Below, piece by piece: positions 8,151 through 18,708 of a stretch of DNA of 64,000 nt; the stretch's first letter is position 1, and every line of letters begins with the position of its first letter. The position numbers were made by a program, and so were the translations under genes. The stretch spans positions 620,322 to 684,321 of the forward strand of contig NZ_QGLF01000002.1 of the NCBI RefSeq assembly GCF_003173055.1, written 5' to 3'. This DNA comes from Zavarzinia compransoris (GTDB lineage Bacteria > Pseudomonadota > Alphaproteobacteria > Zavarziniales > Zavarziniaceae). A model generated the notes under the pieces. That model was not told the origin of the DNA, ran no database searches, and saw only the letters and a program-made list of their open reading frames with translations.

Positions 8151-8779
8151 GCCGGGCCCCGGTCGATCACGAGACGGCGCTCGCCCGTCTCGCCCGGAAG
8201 TGCCGGCACATGCGCCGGGCCCTGGCCGAGGCCGGCAGCCCCCCGCCCCGGGTGCGCCGGCCGGGCTTTGCCGCGCTTGCCCGCATCATCGTCGAACAGC
8301 AGGTCTCGGTCGCGGCCGGCGCCGCCATCTGGGCGAAATTCGAGGCCGGCGTCGGCGGCAGCGCGACGCCGGCGGCCGTCCTCGCCTTCGACGAGGAGGA
8401 GCTTCGCCCCTTCGGCCTCAGCCGGCCCAAGGCGCGCTATATCCGGGCGCTCGCCGAGTCGGTGGCATCGGGCACGCTCGACCTCGACCGGGTCGACGGC
8501 CTGCCCGATGCCGAGGCCATCGCCGAACTGACCGCGGTCAAGGGCATCGGCCGCTGGACGGCGGAAATCTACCTGATGTTCGCCCTCGGCCGGATGGATC
8601 TCTGGCCCGCCCTCGACCTTGCCCTGGCCGAGGGGGCCTATCGCCTGATGGGGCTCGACGGGCGGCCCGATCCGAAGACGCTGGACGAGATCGGCCGGCG
8701 CTGGTCGCCGCACCGCTCGACTGCGGCCCTGGTGATCTGGCGCTATTACGCCTACAGCCGGCAGAAGCCCGCCTCTTGA
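8147..8779 (+). CDS. DNA-3-methyladenine glycosylase, AlkA-like HhH-GPD family
   Basis: A 210-residue base-excision repair enzyme expected to remove alkylated bases from DNA. It has the helix-hairpin-helix LTAVKGIGRWTAEIYLMFAL followed by the catalytic region WPALDLALAEG, in which the Asp is the likely catalytic residue of the HhH-GPD superfamily. IIVEQQVS near residue 45 is the usual first family signature. It lacks the extra N-terminal domain of Escherichia coli AlkA, as many bacterial short forms do. The ATG overlaps the stop of the DUF3592 gene. Specificity (3-methyladenine versus other lesions) cannot be read from sequence. Confidence 0.88.
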   Translation: MSRAPVDHETALARLARKCRHMRRALAEAGSPPPRVRRPGFAALARIIVEQQVSVAAGAAIWAKFEAGVGGSATPAAVLAFDEEELRPFGLSRPKARYIRALAESVASGTLDLDRVDGLPDAEAIAELTAVKGIGRWTAEIYLMFALGRMDLWPALDLALAEGAYRLMGLDGRPDPKTLDEIGRRWSPHRSTAALVIWRYYAYSRQKPAS

Positions 8780-8840
8780 CCCCGCCGCCCGTCTCTTCCT
8801 ATGGTCCGGCGCGCCTGACGGGCGCGGGAAAAGGACGAGC

Positions 8841-9791
8841 ATGCGAAGCTGGTGGCTGAAGACGAAACTGCGCCTCTATCGTGCCCTGCTGCGCGTGCAG
8901 TGGGGGATCGAGGCGGCGGCGATCTTCCTCGTCCTCGGGCTGTGCAAGCTGCTCGGGCCCGACCGGGCCTCGGCGCTCGGCGGTTTCGTCGCCAGCCGCC
9001 TGGGGCCCAGGATCGGCGTCTCCAGGACCGCCCGGCGCCAGCTCGAAACGGTCTTTCCCGGCCTCGGCGAGGCCGAGCGCGAGCGCATCGTGCGCGGCGT
9101 CTGGGACAATCTGGGGCGCTATTTCACCGAATACGCCCATCTCCGCACCCTCTGGCCCCAGGATTTCGACGTCGACCTGACCCGGCCGGGCGCCCGGGTG
9201 GAGGTCGCGCCCGAGGTGGTGGAGCGCTTCCTCAAGATCCGCGACGACGGCCTGCCGGCGATCATCTTCACCGGCCATCTCGGCAATTGGGAAGTGCTGG
9301 GGGCCGGCGCCGCCCATTACGACCTGCGCATGGCCGCCATGTTCCGGGCGCCGAACAATCCGATCGCGGAAAAGGTCCTGTTGAACATCCGCGGCGCCGC
9401 CATGGGCAAGCTGATCCCGACCGGCTTCCAGGCCGCCCTGCTGGCCGCCCGCGAATTGGAGGCCGGCGGCCATCTCGGCATGCTGGTCGACCAGCATTTC
9501 AGCCGCGGCGTCGCCATCCCCTTCCTGGGGCGCGAGGCCCGGACCTCGACCACCCTGGCCAAGCTGGCGCGGAAGTTCAAATGCCCGGTCTACGGCGCCT
9601 GGGCCGAACGGCTGGACGGCTGCCGCTTCCGCATCCACATGACGGAAGAATTCGACTTCGCCGAGGAATACGAGATGGCCGACGCCAAGGCGGCGGAAAC
9701 CGCGATCATGGCCCGGGTGACGGCGGAAATCGAAACCTGGGTGCGGGCCCGGCCCGACCAGTGGAACTGGCTGCACCGGCGCTGGCGCTGA
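8841..9791 (+). CDS. Lipid A biosynthesis acyltransferase (LpxL/HtrB family)
   Basis: A 316-residue inner-membrane-associated acyltransferase expected to add a secondary fatty acyl chain to the lipid A precursor. The catalytic HxxxxE motif is visible in FTGHLGNWEVLGAG, and MLVDQHFSRGVAIPFLGR is the conserved substrate-binding block. The N terminus carries an amphipathic/hydrophobic segment (IEAAAIFLVLGLCKLLG). Length matches the family. It follows the glycosylase gene by about 60 bases, and the metA leader begins shortly after it. Which LpxL/LpxM/LpxP paralogue it is cannot be decided; the simple symbol is left blank. Confidence 0.88.
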   Translation: MRSWWLKTKLRLYRALLRVQWGIEAAAIFLVLGLCKLLGPDRASALGGFVASRLGPRIGVSRTARRQLETVFPGLGEAERERIVRGVWDNLGRYFTEYAHLRTLWPQDFDVDLTRPGARVEVAPEVVERFLKIRDDGLPAIIFTGHLGNWEVLGAGAAHYDLRMAAMFRAPNNPIAEKVLLNIRGAAMGKLIPTGFQAALLAARELEAGGHLGMLVDQHFSRGVAIPFLGREARTSTTLAKLARKFKCPVYGAWAERLDGCRFRIHMTEEFDFAEEYEMADAKAAETAIMARVTAEIETWVRARPDQWNWLHRRWR

Positions 9792-9835
9792 ACTGCCCCT
9801 TGCCAAAGCGGGCGGCCCGTCCTAGATAGGGATCG

Positions 9836-9974
9836 ACATCAAGAGTTGGGGTGACGCCCAACGCCAACCTGCTTTCCGGGCAAGGTGGTGCTCCCGCGTG
9901 GGAGGATGTGGCCGAACCGGCAACCAAACGGATCAAGCCACGGGCGTCGTCTCCGCAGAGAGCCAGGACGACGC
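9836..9974 (+). ncRNA. Structured metA leader, SAM-I/SAM-IV superfamily riboswitch candidate with SD-sequestering switch
   Basis: The stretch fits the SAM-I/IV core in order: P1 ACATC/GATGT (9836-9840 with 9905-9909), conserved J1/2-like AAGAG, P2 GTTGGG/CCCAAC (9845-9850 with 9857-9862), CGCCAACC resembling the SAM-I CGGCAACC core, P3 CCTGC/GCAAGG (9868-9872 with 9880-9885), GGTGCT resembling the SAM-I GGTGC block, and P4 CTCCC/GGGAG (9891-9895 with 9900-9904). No P2 kink-turn is seen, closer to SAM-IV or the I/IV variant. Downstream, CGTCGTC (9945-9951) can pair with GACGACG (9967-9973), covering the AGGA ribosome binding site of metA, while GACGCCC (9853-9859, part of P2) can pair instead with GGGCGTC (9942-9948). 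Ligand binding would stabilise P2 and free the sequestering strand, giving repression. It is not SAM-II. Confidence 0.68.
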
Positions 9975-9978
9975 AGCC

Positions 9979-10899
9979 ATGCCGATCAAGATACCGGACG
10001 ATCTCCCCGCCAGCCGCGTGCTCGAGGAAGAGGGCGTCATGGTCATGCGCGAGACGGATGCGGTCCGGCAGGACATCCGTCCCTTGCGCATCGGCCTGCT
10101 CAACCTGATGCCCAACAAGATCAAGACCGAGACGCAGCTGGCGCGCCTGATCGGCTCGACCCCGCTCCAGGTCGAACTGACCCTGGTGCGGCTGACCGAC
10201 CATGTCTCGCGCCACACCTCCGCCGACCATATGGCGGCCTTCTACCGCCCCTGGGACGAGGTGCGGGCCGAGCGTTTCGACGGCTTCATCATCACCGGCG
10301 CCCCGGTCGAGCGGCTGGCCTATGCCGAGGTCACCTATTGGGACGAGCTTTGTCGCATCCTCGACTGGTCGCAGACCCATGTCCACCGCAGCTTCAACAT
10401 CTGCTGGGCGGCCCAGGCGGCCCTGTTCCACCACTACGGCATCGAGAAATACGAACTGCCGGAAAAGGCGTCGGGCGTCTTCCCGCACCAGAATCTGGCG
10501 CCGAATTCACCCTTCATGAAAGGGTTCTCGGACGATATCGCCATCCCGGTCTCGCGCTGGACCGAGCTTCGGCGCGAAGACATCCTGCGCGCCGGCGGGC
10601 TGGAGATCCTGGCCGAGAGCGAGGTGACCGGGCCCTGCCTCGTGCATGACCCGAGGCATCACGCCCTGCACATGTTCAACCACCTCGAATATGACACCAA
10701 GACCCTGGCGGACGAATATTTCCGCGACAGCCAGGCGCCGGGCGGTGCCAAGCTGCCGTTCAATTACTTCCCCGGCGACGACCCGGCGCGGAAGCCGGCC
10801 AATGTCTGGCGCAGCCACGGCCACCTGCTGTTCGGCAATTGGGTGAACGAGATGTATCAGACCACCCCCTATGACATCGACGAGATCGGCCGGGCCTGA
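9979..10899 (+). CDS. metA: Homoserine O-acetyltransferase, MetA family
   Basis: A 306-residue cytosolic enzyme that activates homoserine for methionine synthesis. The family triad is in place at canonical numbering: nucleophile Cys142 (FNICWAAQ), His235 and Glu237 (FNHLEYD). Residue 111 is Glu (ITGAPVERL) where E. coli MetA has Gly; in characterised members Glu111 goes with acetyl-CoA rather than succinyl-CoA use, so the product is probably O-acetylhomoserine. The start at 9979 gives [11 protein letters not shown], the standard MetA N terminus. It is first in an operon with a Nudix hydrolase and a PLP enzyme and lies behind the putative SAM riboswitch, which explains its likely control by SAM. 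Confidence 0.93.
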   Translation: MPIKIPDDLPASRVLEEEGVMVMRETDAVRQDIRPLRIGLLNLMPNKIKTETQLARLIGSTPLQVELTLVRLTDHVSRHTSADHMAAFYRPWDEVRAERFDGFIITGAPVERLAYAEVTYWDELCRILDWSQTHVHRSFNICWAAQAALFHHYGIEKYELPEKASGVFPHQNLAPNSPFMKGFSDDIAIPVSRWTELRREDILRAGGLEILAESEVTGPCLVHDPRHHALHMFNHLEYDTKTLADEYFRDSQAPGGAKLPFNYFPGDDPARKPANVWRSHGHLLFGNWVNEMYQTTPYDIDEIGRA

Positions 10900-10905
10900 T
10901 CCCCG

Positions 10906-11331
10906 ATGCCGGAGGAGATGCGCCGCCCCGTCGCTGCCGTGATCGCCGTGGTGATCCGCGGCGGCTGCGCGCTTCTGGTGCGGCGGCGCAACCCGCCGGA
11001 CCAGGGGCGCTGGGGCTTTCCCGGCGGCAAGGTCGATTTCGGCGAGACCCTGGGCGCCGCCGCCTTGCGCGAATTGTTCGAGGAAACGGGCATCGAGGCG
11101 ACGGCGGGGCCGGTGATCACGGCCGTCGATGTCATCGGGGCGGACCATCACTATGTCCTGGTCGCCGTGCCGTGCCACTGGCGCGGGGGCGAGCCCCGGG
11201 CCGGCGACGATGCGGAAGCCGCCGCCTGGTTCGCCCTCGATGCCTTGGAGGGGGGCGACCTGCCCCTGAGCGCCGGGGTCGCCCGGCTGGCGCGGCGGGC
11301 CGCGGCCCTGCTTGCGGGAGAAACCTCATGA
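10906..11331 (+). CDS. Nudix hydrolase
   Basis: A 141-residue Nudix protein. The Nudix box reads GGKVDFGETLGAAALRELFEETGI in outline (Gly, five residues, Glu, seven residues, REL-EE-G), so the metal-binding Glu residues are present. Such enzymes hydrolyse nucleoside diphosphates linked to another moiety; the WGFPGGKVD context resembles dGTP/ADP-ribose-type members, but the substrate is unknown. ATG at 10906 is chosen; a second ATG at 10918 sits too close to GGAGGAG to use it well. It lies 6 bases after metA and overlaps the next gene by 4 bases (ATGA), so it is within the methionine operon. Confidence 0.88.
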   Translation: MPEEMRRPVAAVIAVVIRGGCALLVRRRNPPDQGRWGFPGGKVDFGETLGAAALRELFEETGIEATAGPVITAVDVIGADHHYVLVAVPCHWRGGEPRAGDDAEAAAWFALDALEGGDLPLSAGVARLARRAAALLAGETS

Positions 11332-12533
11332 CCGACCGGCGCGATCCTGCCACCCTGGCCCTGCATGGTGCGGGCGGCGAGCGGAGGGCGGGCAGTCCCG
11401 TCTCGCCCTCGATCACGGTTGCGACCAGTTTCCATGCCGATCCGGCCGGGATCGGCTTTTCCGCCAACGACCTCGCGGGCACGCCGCCGCCCTTCTATAC
11501 CCGCTGGGGCAACCCGACCGTGGCCGAACTGGAAAGCCGCCTGGCCCTGCTCGAAGGCGGGGCGGGGGCTGTCGCCTTCGCCAGCGGCATGGCGGCGATC
11601 TCGGGCCTGTTCCTGTCGGTGCTGGGGGCCGGTGACCACCTCGTGCTGTCGGACGTCTGCTATGCCGGGGTGGCGGAACTGGCGCAGGACATCCTGCCCC
11701 GCTACGGGATCGAGGTAACCCTGGTCGATACCGGCGATACCGCCGCGGTGGCGGCGGCGATCCGGCCCGGGATCACCCGCCTCGTCCATGCCGAGACGCC
11801 GGCCAACCCGATCCTGCGCCTGTCCGACATCGCGGCCCTGGCCGGGGTGGCCCATGCGGCGGGGGCGCTGCTGTCGGTGGATTCGACCATCGCGACGCCG
11901 ATCGCGACCCGGCCGCTGGCCCTTGGCGCCGATTTCGTCGTCCATTCCCTGACCAAATATATCTGCGGCCATGGCGATGCGCTGGGCGGCATCGTCGTCG
12001 CCGCGCGGGCTGGGGACCTGACGGAGATCCGCAACGGCGCGCTGATCCATCACGGCGCGGCCCTGTCGCCCTTCGCCGCCTGGGCGATCCTGCGCGGGCT
12101 GGAAACCCTGGTGCCGCGCCTGCGCCTGCACGAGGAGAATGCCCGCGCCGTGGCGAATTTCCTCGAAAACCATCCGGCCGTCGGGCATGTGCTCTGGCCC
12201 GGCCTCGACAGTCATCCCCAGGCCGCCCTGGCCCGGCGCCAGATGGCCAATTTCTCGGGCCTGCTGTCCTTCACGGTGACGGGGGACGGGCGGGCCCTTG
12301 CGGCGCGGATGGCGGCGGACCTGCGGGTGGCTTCCTATGCCGTTTCGCTCGGCAAGACCAAGAGCCTGATCTTCTACATCCCGACCGAGGACATCCTGCG
12401 CTCCTCGTTCCGGCTTGCCGGCCGGGCGGCGGACAATTACCGCGCCGCGGCCGGGGACGGGGTGTTCCGGCTTTCGGTCGGGCTCGAGGGGGCGGCGGAC
12501 CTGATCGCCGATCTCGACCGCGTCCTGCGGTAG
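11328..12533 (+). CDS. PLP-dependent trans-sulfuration enzyme (Cys/Met metabolism family)
   Basis: A 401-residue fold-type I PLP enzyme of the cystathionine gamma-synthase/beta-lyase/sulfhydrylase family. The PLP lysine is Lys210 in HSLTKYICGHGD; YTRWGNPT (residues 57-64), ASGMAAI (85-91) and AETPANP (155-161) are family signatures. The ATG overlaps the Nudix stop. Placement in the metA operon behind a SAM-type leader makes a methionine role likely: O-acetylhomoserine sulfhydrylase, cystathionine gamma-synthase or beta-lyase. A separate MetZ is encoded at 47189-48397, so this may supply the complementary step. The exact reaction cannot be told from sequence. Confidence 0.85.
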   Translation: MTDRRDPATLALHGAGGERRAGSPVSPSITVATSFHADPAGIGFSANDLAGTPPPFYTRWGNPTVAELESRLALLEGGAGAVAFASGMAAISGLFLSVLGAGDHLVLSDVCYAGVAELAQDILPRYGIEVTLVDTGDTAAVAAAIRPGITRLVHAETPANPILRLSDIAALAGVAHAAGALLSVDSTIATPIATRPLALGADFVVHSLTKYICGHGDALGGIVVAARAGDLTEIRNGALIHHGAALSPFAAWAILRGLETLVPRLRLHEENARAVANFLENHPAVGHVLWPGLDSHPQAALARRQMANFSGLLSFTVTGDGRALAARMAADLRVASYAVSLGKTKSLIFYIPTEDILRSSFRLAGRAADNYRAAAGDGVFRLSVGLEGAADLIADLDRVLR

Positions 12534-12567
12534 GCACCGCCGGACCGCGGGGGCCCGGCGGCGGCGA

Positions 12568-13152
12568 TCAGCCGCGCAGCGCGGCCAGCAGTTTCCAGGC
12601 CCCGGGCAGCATGACGGCGGCCAGCGCGATCTTGAACAGGTCGCCGGGCACGAAGGGCAGCAGGCCGGCCTGCACCAGCGCCTCGCCATAGCCGAGATAG
12701 GTGCCGAGCCAGGCCAGGCCGCAGGCATAGATGGCCAGATTGCCCAGCACCATGGCCGCCGCCGTGGTCAGCGCCCTGCGATCCCAGCCGCGCTCGCCAA
12801 GGCTGCCCAGGATGCCGGCGGCAAGGACCATGCCCAGCAGGTAGCCCCCGGTCGGCCCCATCATATAGGCAAGGCCGATACCCTTTTCCGGCGTGCCGGC
12901 AAAGACCGGCAGGCCCAGCGCGCCTTCGAGCAGGTAGAGCCCGACCGTCGCCAGCGCCAGATTGCGCCCCGCCGCCATGGCGAAGCCCAGCACCACCAGG
13001 GTCTGCATGGTGATCGGCACCGGCAGGAAGGGCACCTGCACCTTGGCCGACGCCCAAAGCGCCAGCGAACCCGCGACGACGATCAGGGCCTTGCGAATCA
13101 GGCTGCCCTCCCCGGCGATCAGGGTGGGCGACAGGGGTTGGGACGCGATCAT
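12568..13152 (-). CDS. bioY: Biotin transporter BioY
   Basis: A 194-residue membrane protein with about six hydrophobic segments, the S (substrate-capturing) component of energy-coupling-factor biotin uptake. Family signatures are VQVPFLPVPITMQTLVVLG (about residues 38-56) and YMMGPTGGYLLGMVLAA. No EcfA/EcfT partners (BioM/BioN) are next to it, so it may act alone or with distant partners. The gene is convergent with the PLP enzyme; upstream it faces the end of fic. About 80 bases lie before the start; no BioR-type TTATCTATAA box was found there. Confidence 0.92.
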   Translation of the reverse strand: MIASQPLSPTLIAGEGSLIRKALIVVAGSLALWASAKVQVPFLPVPITMQTLVVLGFAMAAGRNLALATVGLYLLEGALGLPVFAGTPEKGIGLAYMMGPTGGYLLGMVLAAGILGSLGERGWDRRALTTAAAMVLGNLAIYACGLAWLGTYLGYGEALVQAGLLPFVPGDLFKIALAAVMLPGAWKLLAALRG

Positions 13153-13231
13153 CGGGGTGACTCCGAAAGATGAACCGAAGTCCGATCAGAAGCACAATCG
13201 CCGGCCCCTGTACAGGCGCGGGCGGCGCAGG

Positions 13232-14743
13232 TCAGGTTTCACCCCGCGCATCGGCGATCGCCTTTTCAAGGGCGGCCACCTCCGCGTCCGTCAGTTCGGG
13301 GAAGTCGGCGCGCTTCGCCTTGGACAGTACGCCCGCATTCTGCATGCAGAGCTTGAAGAACAGATGCAGGCGCCGGTCCGGCATGTCCACGATCTCGCGC
13401 ATGGCAGCGGTCGCCTTGTCGAAGACCGCCAGGAAGCCCAGTTCCTGGCGGAAATCATTGGCGATCGTATCGATTACCCGGTCGTAGAGGAATTCCGCCT
13501 GTGCGGTGGCGTCGAAGTATCGGTAGAGGGGGCCGGTGTCGTGATGGACACGCATCTCCCCGCCCTTGAGGCTCCAATCGATCACGCCGAACAGCGGTGC
13601 GGAAAAACGCTCCAGCACACGGTCGTAGTCGTGCTTCTGGCGCAGAATAGCGGCGGAAACCGGAAAGATCAGGCCCTTCGGTGTAATGTCATGGGTGGCC
13701 AATGTATTGTGAATCAGGAAACGGTGAATGCGGCCATTGCCGTCCTCGAAGGGGTGGATGAAGACGAAGGCGAAGGAAATGACGGCCGCTGCAATGACCG
13801 GATCAATCTCGTGCTCCAGAAAAAGCAGGCTATAGGCGAGTTTTTGCCAACCCAGCATCAGCCGGCTGACATCTTCCGGCCGTGGGCAGATGTAGTGAAT
13901 GCGCTCGGCGAAATCCGTTGTCGTCTCGCCGACGAAATTCTGAAAATCGCGCCAGTCCGTGGCCGCATAGCGCGGATCGACGATCTGGCCCTGAAGCCAG
14001 ATCAACTGTGCCTTGTCCGTCGGGTCAAAGGCAGCGGCCTCGCGCAGGATGGCCGTGAAACGCGCCGCTCGCTGCGCGGTCGGGCGTTCCCCCTCGATGG
14101 CGAAGGAGGATCGGGTTTCTTTCGTATAGAGAAAGTTGACCGCCCGTGTGACGAGATCGGGGTCATAGTCGCGGGCCAGTTCGCGCACGGCCCCGGCGAT
14201 ATCGACGGCCATCAGGCTTTCCAGCCGGGCGGTCCGCCGGACGATGATCGCCAGATCGCGGTTGCCGAGAAGGTTGTTCTGAACCCGGTGGCGTGGGGAG
14301 TTGAGGCGCTTCCCCGTTATGTGCCGCTGCGGATCGAGCGCCGGGACATAGGTGCCGACCTTGATGTCCGGTAGGTCGAGGCGCGTGCCGGTGAAATACT
14401 CATAGAGGAACCAGATCTGCCGGCTGTATTTGCTGGTCGGGGCCGTCCTGACCCAGGCGCATAGTTCTGCCGGGGGCAGGCGGTGGAGCGTTGCGACGAT
14501 GATCCGAAGGTCCAGCGGTTCATGTTTCAGGCTGAACTTCAGGTGATCGAATGCTGTTTCACCCGGCCAATAGCGGGCGGGATAGAATTCGGTGCAGCGA
14601 TCGCCGTCATGGACAGTCCGGCGGCTGCCGGGGCTGCAGAAACTCTCCATGGCGGACGGGGGGACGGCGATGTCGAAACGCTGGCGCAGCCATGCCTGCC
14701 CGATGGCGAAATATTCTTTCTCCGTTCCGGCTTGCCCTGCCAT
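13232..14743 (-). CDS. Fic domain protein AMP-transferase with N-terminal inhibitory motif
   Basis: A 503-residue cytosolic protein. The Fic active-site motif HPFEDGNGRIHR is at residues 330-341, complete with catalytic His330, so transfer of AMP (or a related group) to a target protein is expected. An inhibitory motif of the (S/T)xxxE(G/N) type is at Ser213-Glu217-Gly218 in SSFAIEGE, which places it in the class with the inhibitory helix before the Fic core. Residues 1-150 form an extra N-terminal region without recognised motif; the C terminus (about 395-503) is helical and ends in a possible small DNA-binding-like domain (LTDAEVAALEKAIADARGE). No antitoxin-like small gene is adjacent. Upstream is a striking array of repeated motifs (14758-14924). 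Confidence 0.9.
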   Translation of the reverse strand: MAGQAGTEKEYFAIGQAWLRQRFDIAVPPSAMESFCSPGSRRTVHDGDRCTEFYPARYWPGETAFDHLKFSLKHEPLDLRIIVATLHRLPPAELCAWVRTAPTSKYSRQIWFLYEYFTGTRLDLPDIKVGTYVPALDPQRHITGKRLNSPRHRVQNNLLGNRDLAIIVRRTARLESLMAVDIAGAVRELARDYDPDLVTRAVNFLYTKETRSSFAIEGERPTAQRAARFTAILREAAAFDPTDKAQLIWLQGQIVDPRYAATDWRDFQNFVGETTTDFAERIHYICPRPEDVSRLMLGWQKLAYSLLFLEHEIDPVIAAAVISFAFVFIHPFEDGNGRIHRFLIHNTLATHDITPKGLIFPVSAAILRQKHDYDRVLERFSAPLFGVIDWSLKGGEMRVHHDTGPLYRYFDATAQAEFLYDRVIDTIANDFRQELGFLAVFDKATAAMREIVDMPDRRLHLFFKLCMQNAGVLSKAKRADFPELTDAEVAALEKAIADARGET

Positions 14744-14757
14744 TTCAATTCCGCGCC

Positions 14758-14924
14758 TGGTAAAACGATTACATTATGCACGATTGCTGGAAAAACGATA
14801 ACAAAGATCCCCTGGATCGTTATCAAAGATCCCCTGGATCGTTATCGAAGCCATCGGCGCTGGCGAAACGATAACTGGCGTGGCGAAATGATTCGAAATC
14901 GGCGGTTTGGTGGAAAAACGATAA
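14758..14924. promoter_or_regulatory. Array of TGGnnAAACGATAA motifs upstream of fic
   Basis: Five copies of TGG(nn)AAAYGATWA lie in the same orientation at 14758-14771, 14788-14801, 14861-14874, 14881-14894 (most degenerate) and 14911-14924. Between copies two and three is a perfect 22-bp tandem repeat (14803-14824 and 14825-14846), each unit ending in GTTATC, the reverse of the GATAAC core. Start-to-start spacings are about 30, 73, 20 and 30 bases. The array covers the region immediately before the fic start (14743) and would be the natural place for fic control, perhaps by Fic itself or an unlinked factor. Confidence 0.75.
14803..14846. repeat. 22-bp perfect tandem repeat
   Basis: Two identical 22-bp units (14803-14824 and 14825-14846) beginning AAAGATCCCCTGGATC and ending GTTATC. 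The inner GATCCCCTGGATC can form a short hairpin. Located inside the motif array before fic. Confidence 0.95.
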
Positions 14925-14943
14925 TTTCGGCGATCCGGCCATG

Positions 14944-14974
14944 AAAAAGGCCGGGGCGTTGCCGCCCCGGCCTT
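14944..14974 (-). terminator. Rho-independent terminator of acnA
   Basis: A perfect 12-bp stem AAGGCCGGGGCG/CGCCCCGGCCTT (14947-14958 with 14963-14974) with a TTGC loop. On the minus strand it is followed by a run of T, 22 bases after the acnA stop codon. Confidence 0.9.
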
Positions 14975-14996
14975 GTCCGACAGGCTTGCGGGCGGA

Positions 14997-17708
<2,712 letters not shown>

Positions 17709-17938
17709 GGAGCAACTCCATGAATGAACTTGTCAAATGACGACACGGGGGCCGGCGCCGATGATGCGAAGGCACGGGGGTGGCGATCAGCCGCGTGGAT
17801 CGATTCGAGCATAGAGAGACCCGCCGCGAAGGTGAAGTCCCGACGATGGTCGTGCCCCTTGGTTTCGCGCGATTTTTGTGGTCTGGGCCCCGGCCTTGCC
17901 TATGATGCGCGCGAAGACGAATGCCTGGGAGGCCTGCC

Positions 17939-18703
17939 ATGGCGGTACATGTCGAGACCCGCGGCCCGGTGACCACGATCATCCTGTCGCGCCCGCACGC
18001 GCGGAATGCCGTCGACCGGCCGACCGCGGAAGCGCTGGCCGACGCCTTCCGCGCCTTCGATGCCGACGAGGAGGCGAAGGTCGCCGTGCTCTGGGGCGAC
18101 CACGGCACCTTCTGCGCCGGCGCCGATCTCAAGGCCCTGGCCGCGGGCGAGAACGTCAACCGTGCCGAGCCGGACGGCGACGGCCCCATGGGGCCCACCC
18201 GTCTCGACCTGTCGAAGCCGGTGATCGCGGCGATCGCCGGCCATGCGGTCGCCGGCGGTCTCGAACTATCGCTCTGGGCCGATCTCCGAGTCGCGGAGGA
18301 GGATGCGATCCTCGGCGTCTTCTGCCGGCGCTTCGGCGTGCCCCTGATCGACGGCGGCACCGTGCGCCTGCCGCGCATCATCGGCCAGGGCCGGGCGCTC
18401 GACCTCATCCTCACCGGGCGCGCGGTCGGCGCGGCCGAGGCGCTGGCGCTCGGCCTCGTCAACCGCGTGGTGCCGAAGGGCGAGGCGCGGGCCGCGGCGG
18501 AAGCGCTGGCGGCCGAGATCGCGGGCTTCCCCGAGGTCTGCATGCGGTCCGACCGGCGCTCCGTCTACGAGCAATGGAACCTCTCGCTCGACAGCGCGCT
18601 TCAGAACGAATTCTACCTCGGCTCGGCGGCGCTGGAGAGTGCCGCCGCCGGCGCCGCCCGTTTCGTCGAGGGGGCGGGCCGGGGCGGCGGCAAGGTCGGC
18701 TGA
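17939..18703 (+). CDS. Enoyl-CoA hydratase/isomerase family protein
   Basis: A 254-residue crotonase-fold protein. Signatures include SRPHARNAVD, the oxyanion-hole segment GTFCAGADLKALA (residues about 56-68) and IAGHAVAGGLELSLWADLR with the second oxyanion Gly. The catalytic Glu pair typical of true hydratases is only partly evident (one acidic residue in GLEL; the other position reads FGVPLIDGG), so isomerase or hydrolase activity is possible. The start at 17939 follows GGGAGG by 7 bases. It ends 5 bases before ccmA, so it may be co-transcribed with the cytochrome c maturation operon, a functional link that is probably accidental. Confidence 0.85.
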   Translation: MAVHVETRGPVTTIILSRPHARNAVDRPTAEALADAFRAFDADEEAKVAVLWGDHGTFCAGADLKALAAGENVNRAEPDGDGPMGPTRLDLSKPVIAAIAGHAVAGGLELSLWADLRVAEEDAILGVFCRRFGVPLIDGGTVRLPRIIGQGRALDLILTGRAVGAAEALALGLVNRVVPKGEARAAAEALAAEIAGFPEVCMRSDRRSVYEQWNLSLDSALQNEFYLGSAALESAAAGAARFVEGAGRGGGKVG

Positions 18704-18708
18704 CCATC

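Noticed and set aside
9850-9950. SAM-II, SAH or cobalamin riboswitch as identity of the metA leader
   Set aside because: The SAM-II consensus (GATTTGAGCCGG with GCTAAA) is absent, there is no B12-box-like GCCACTG and no SAH-type core; the SAM-I/IV layout fits better.
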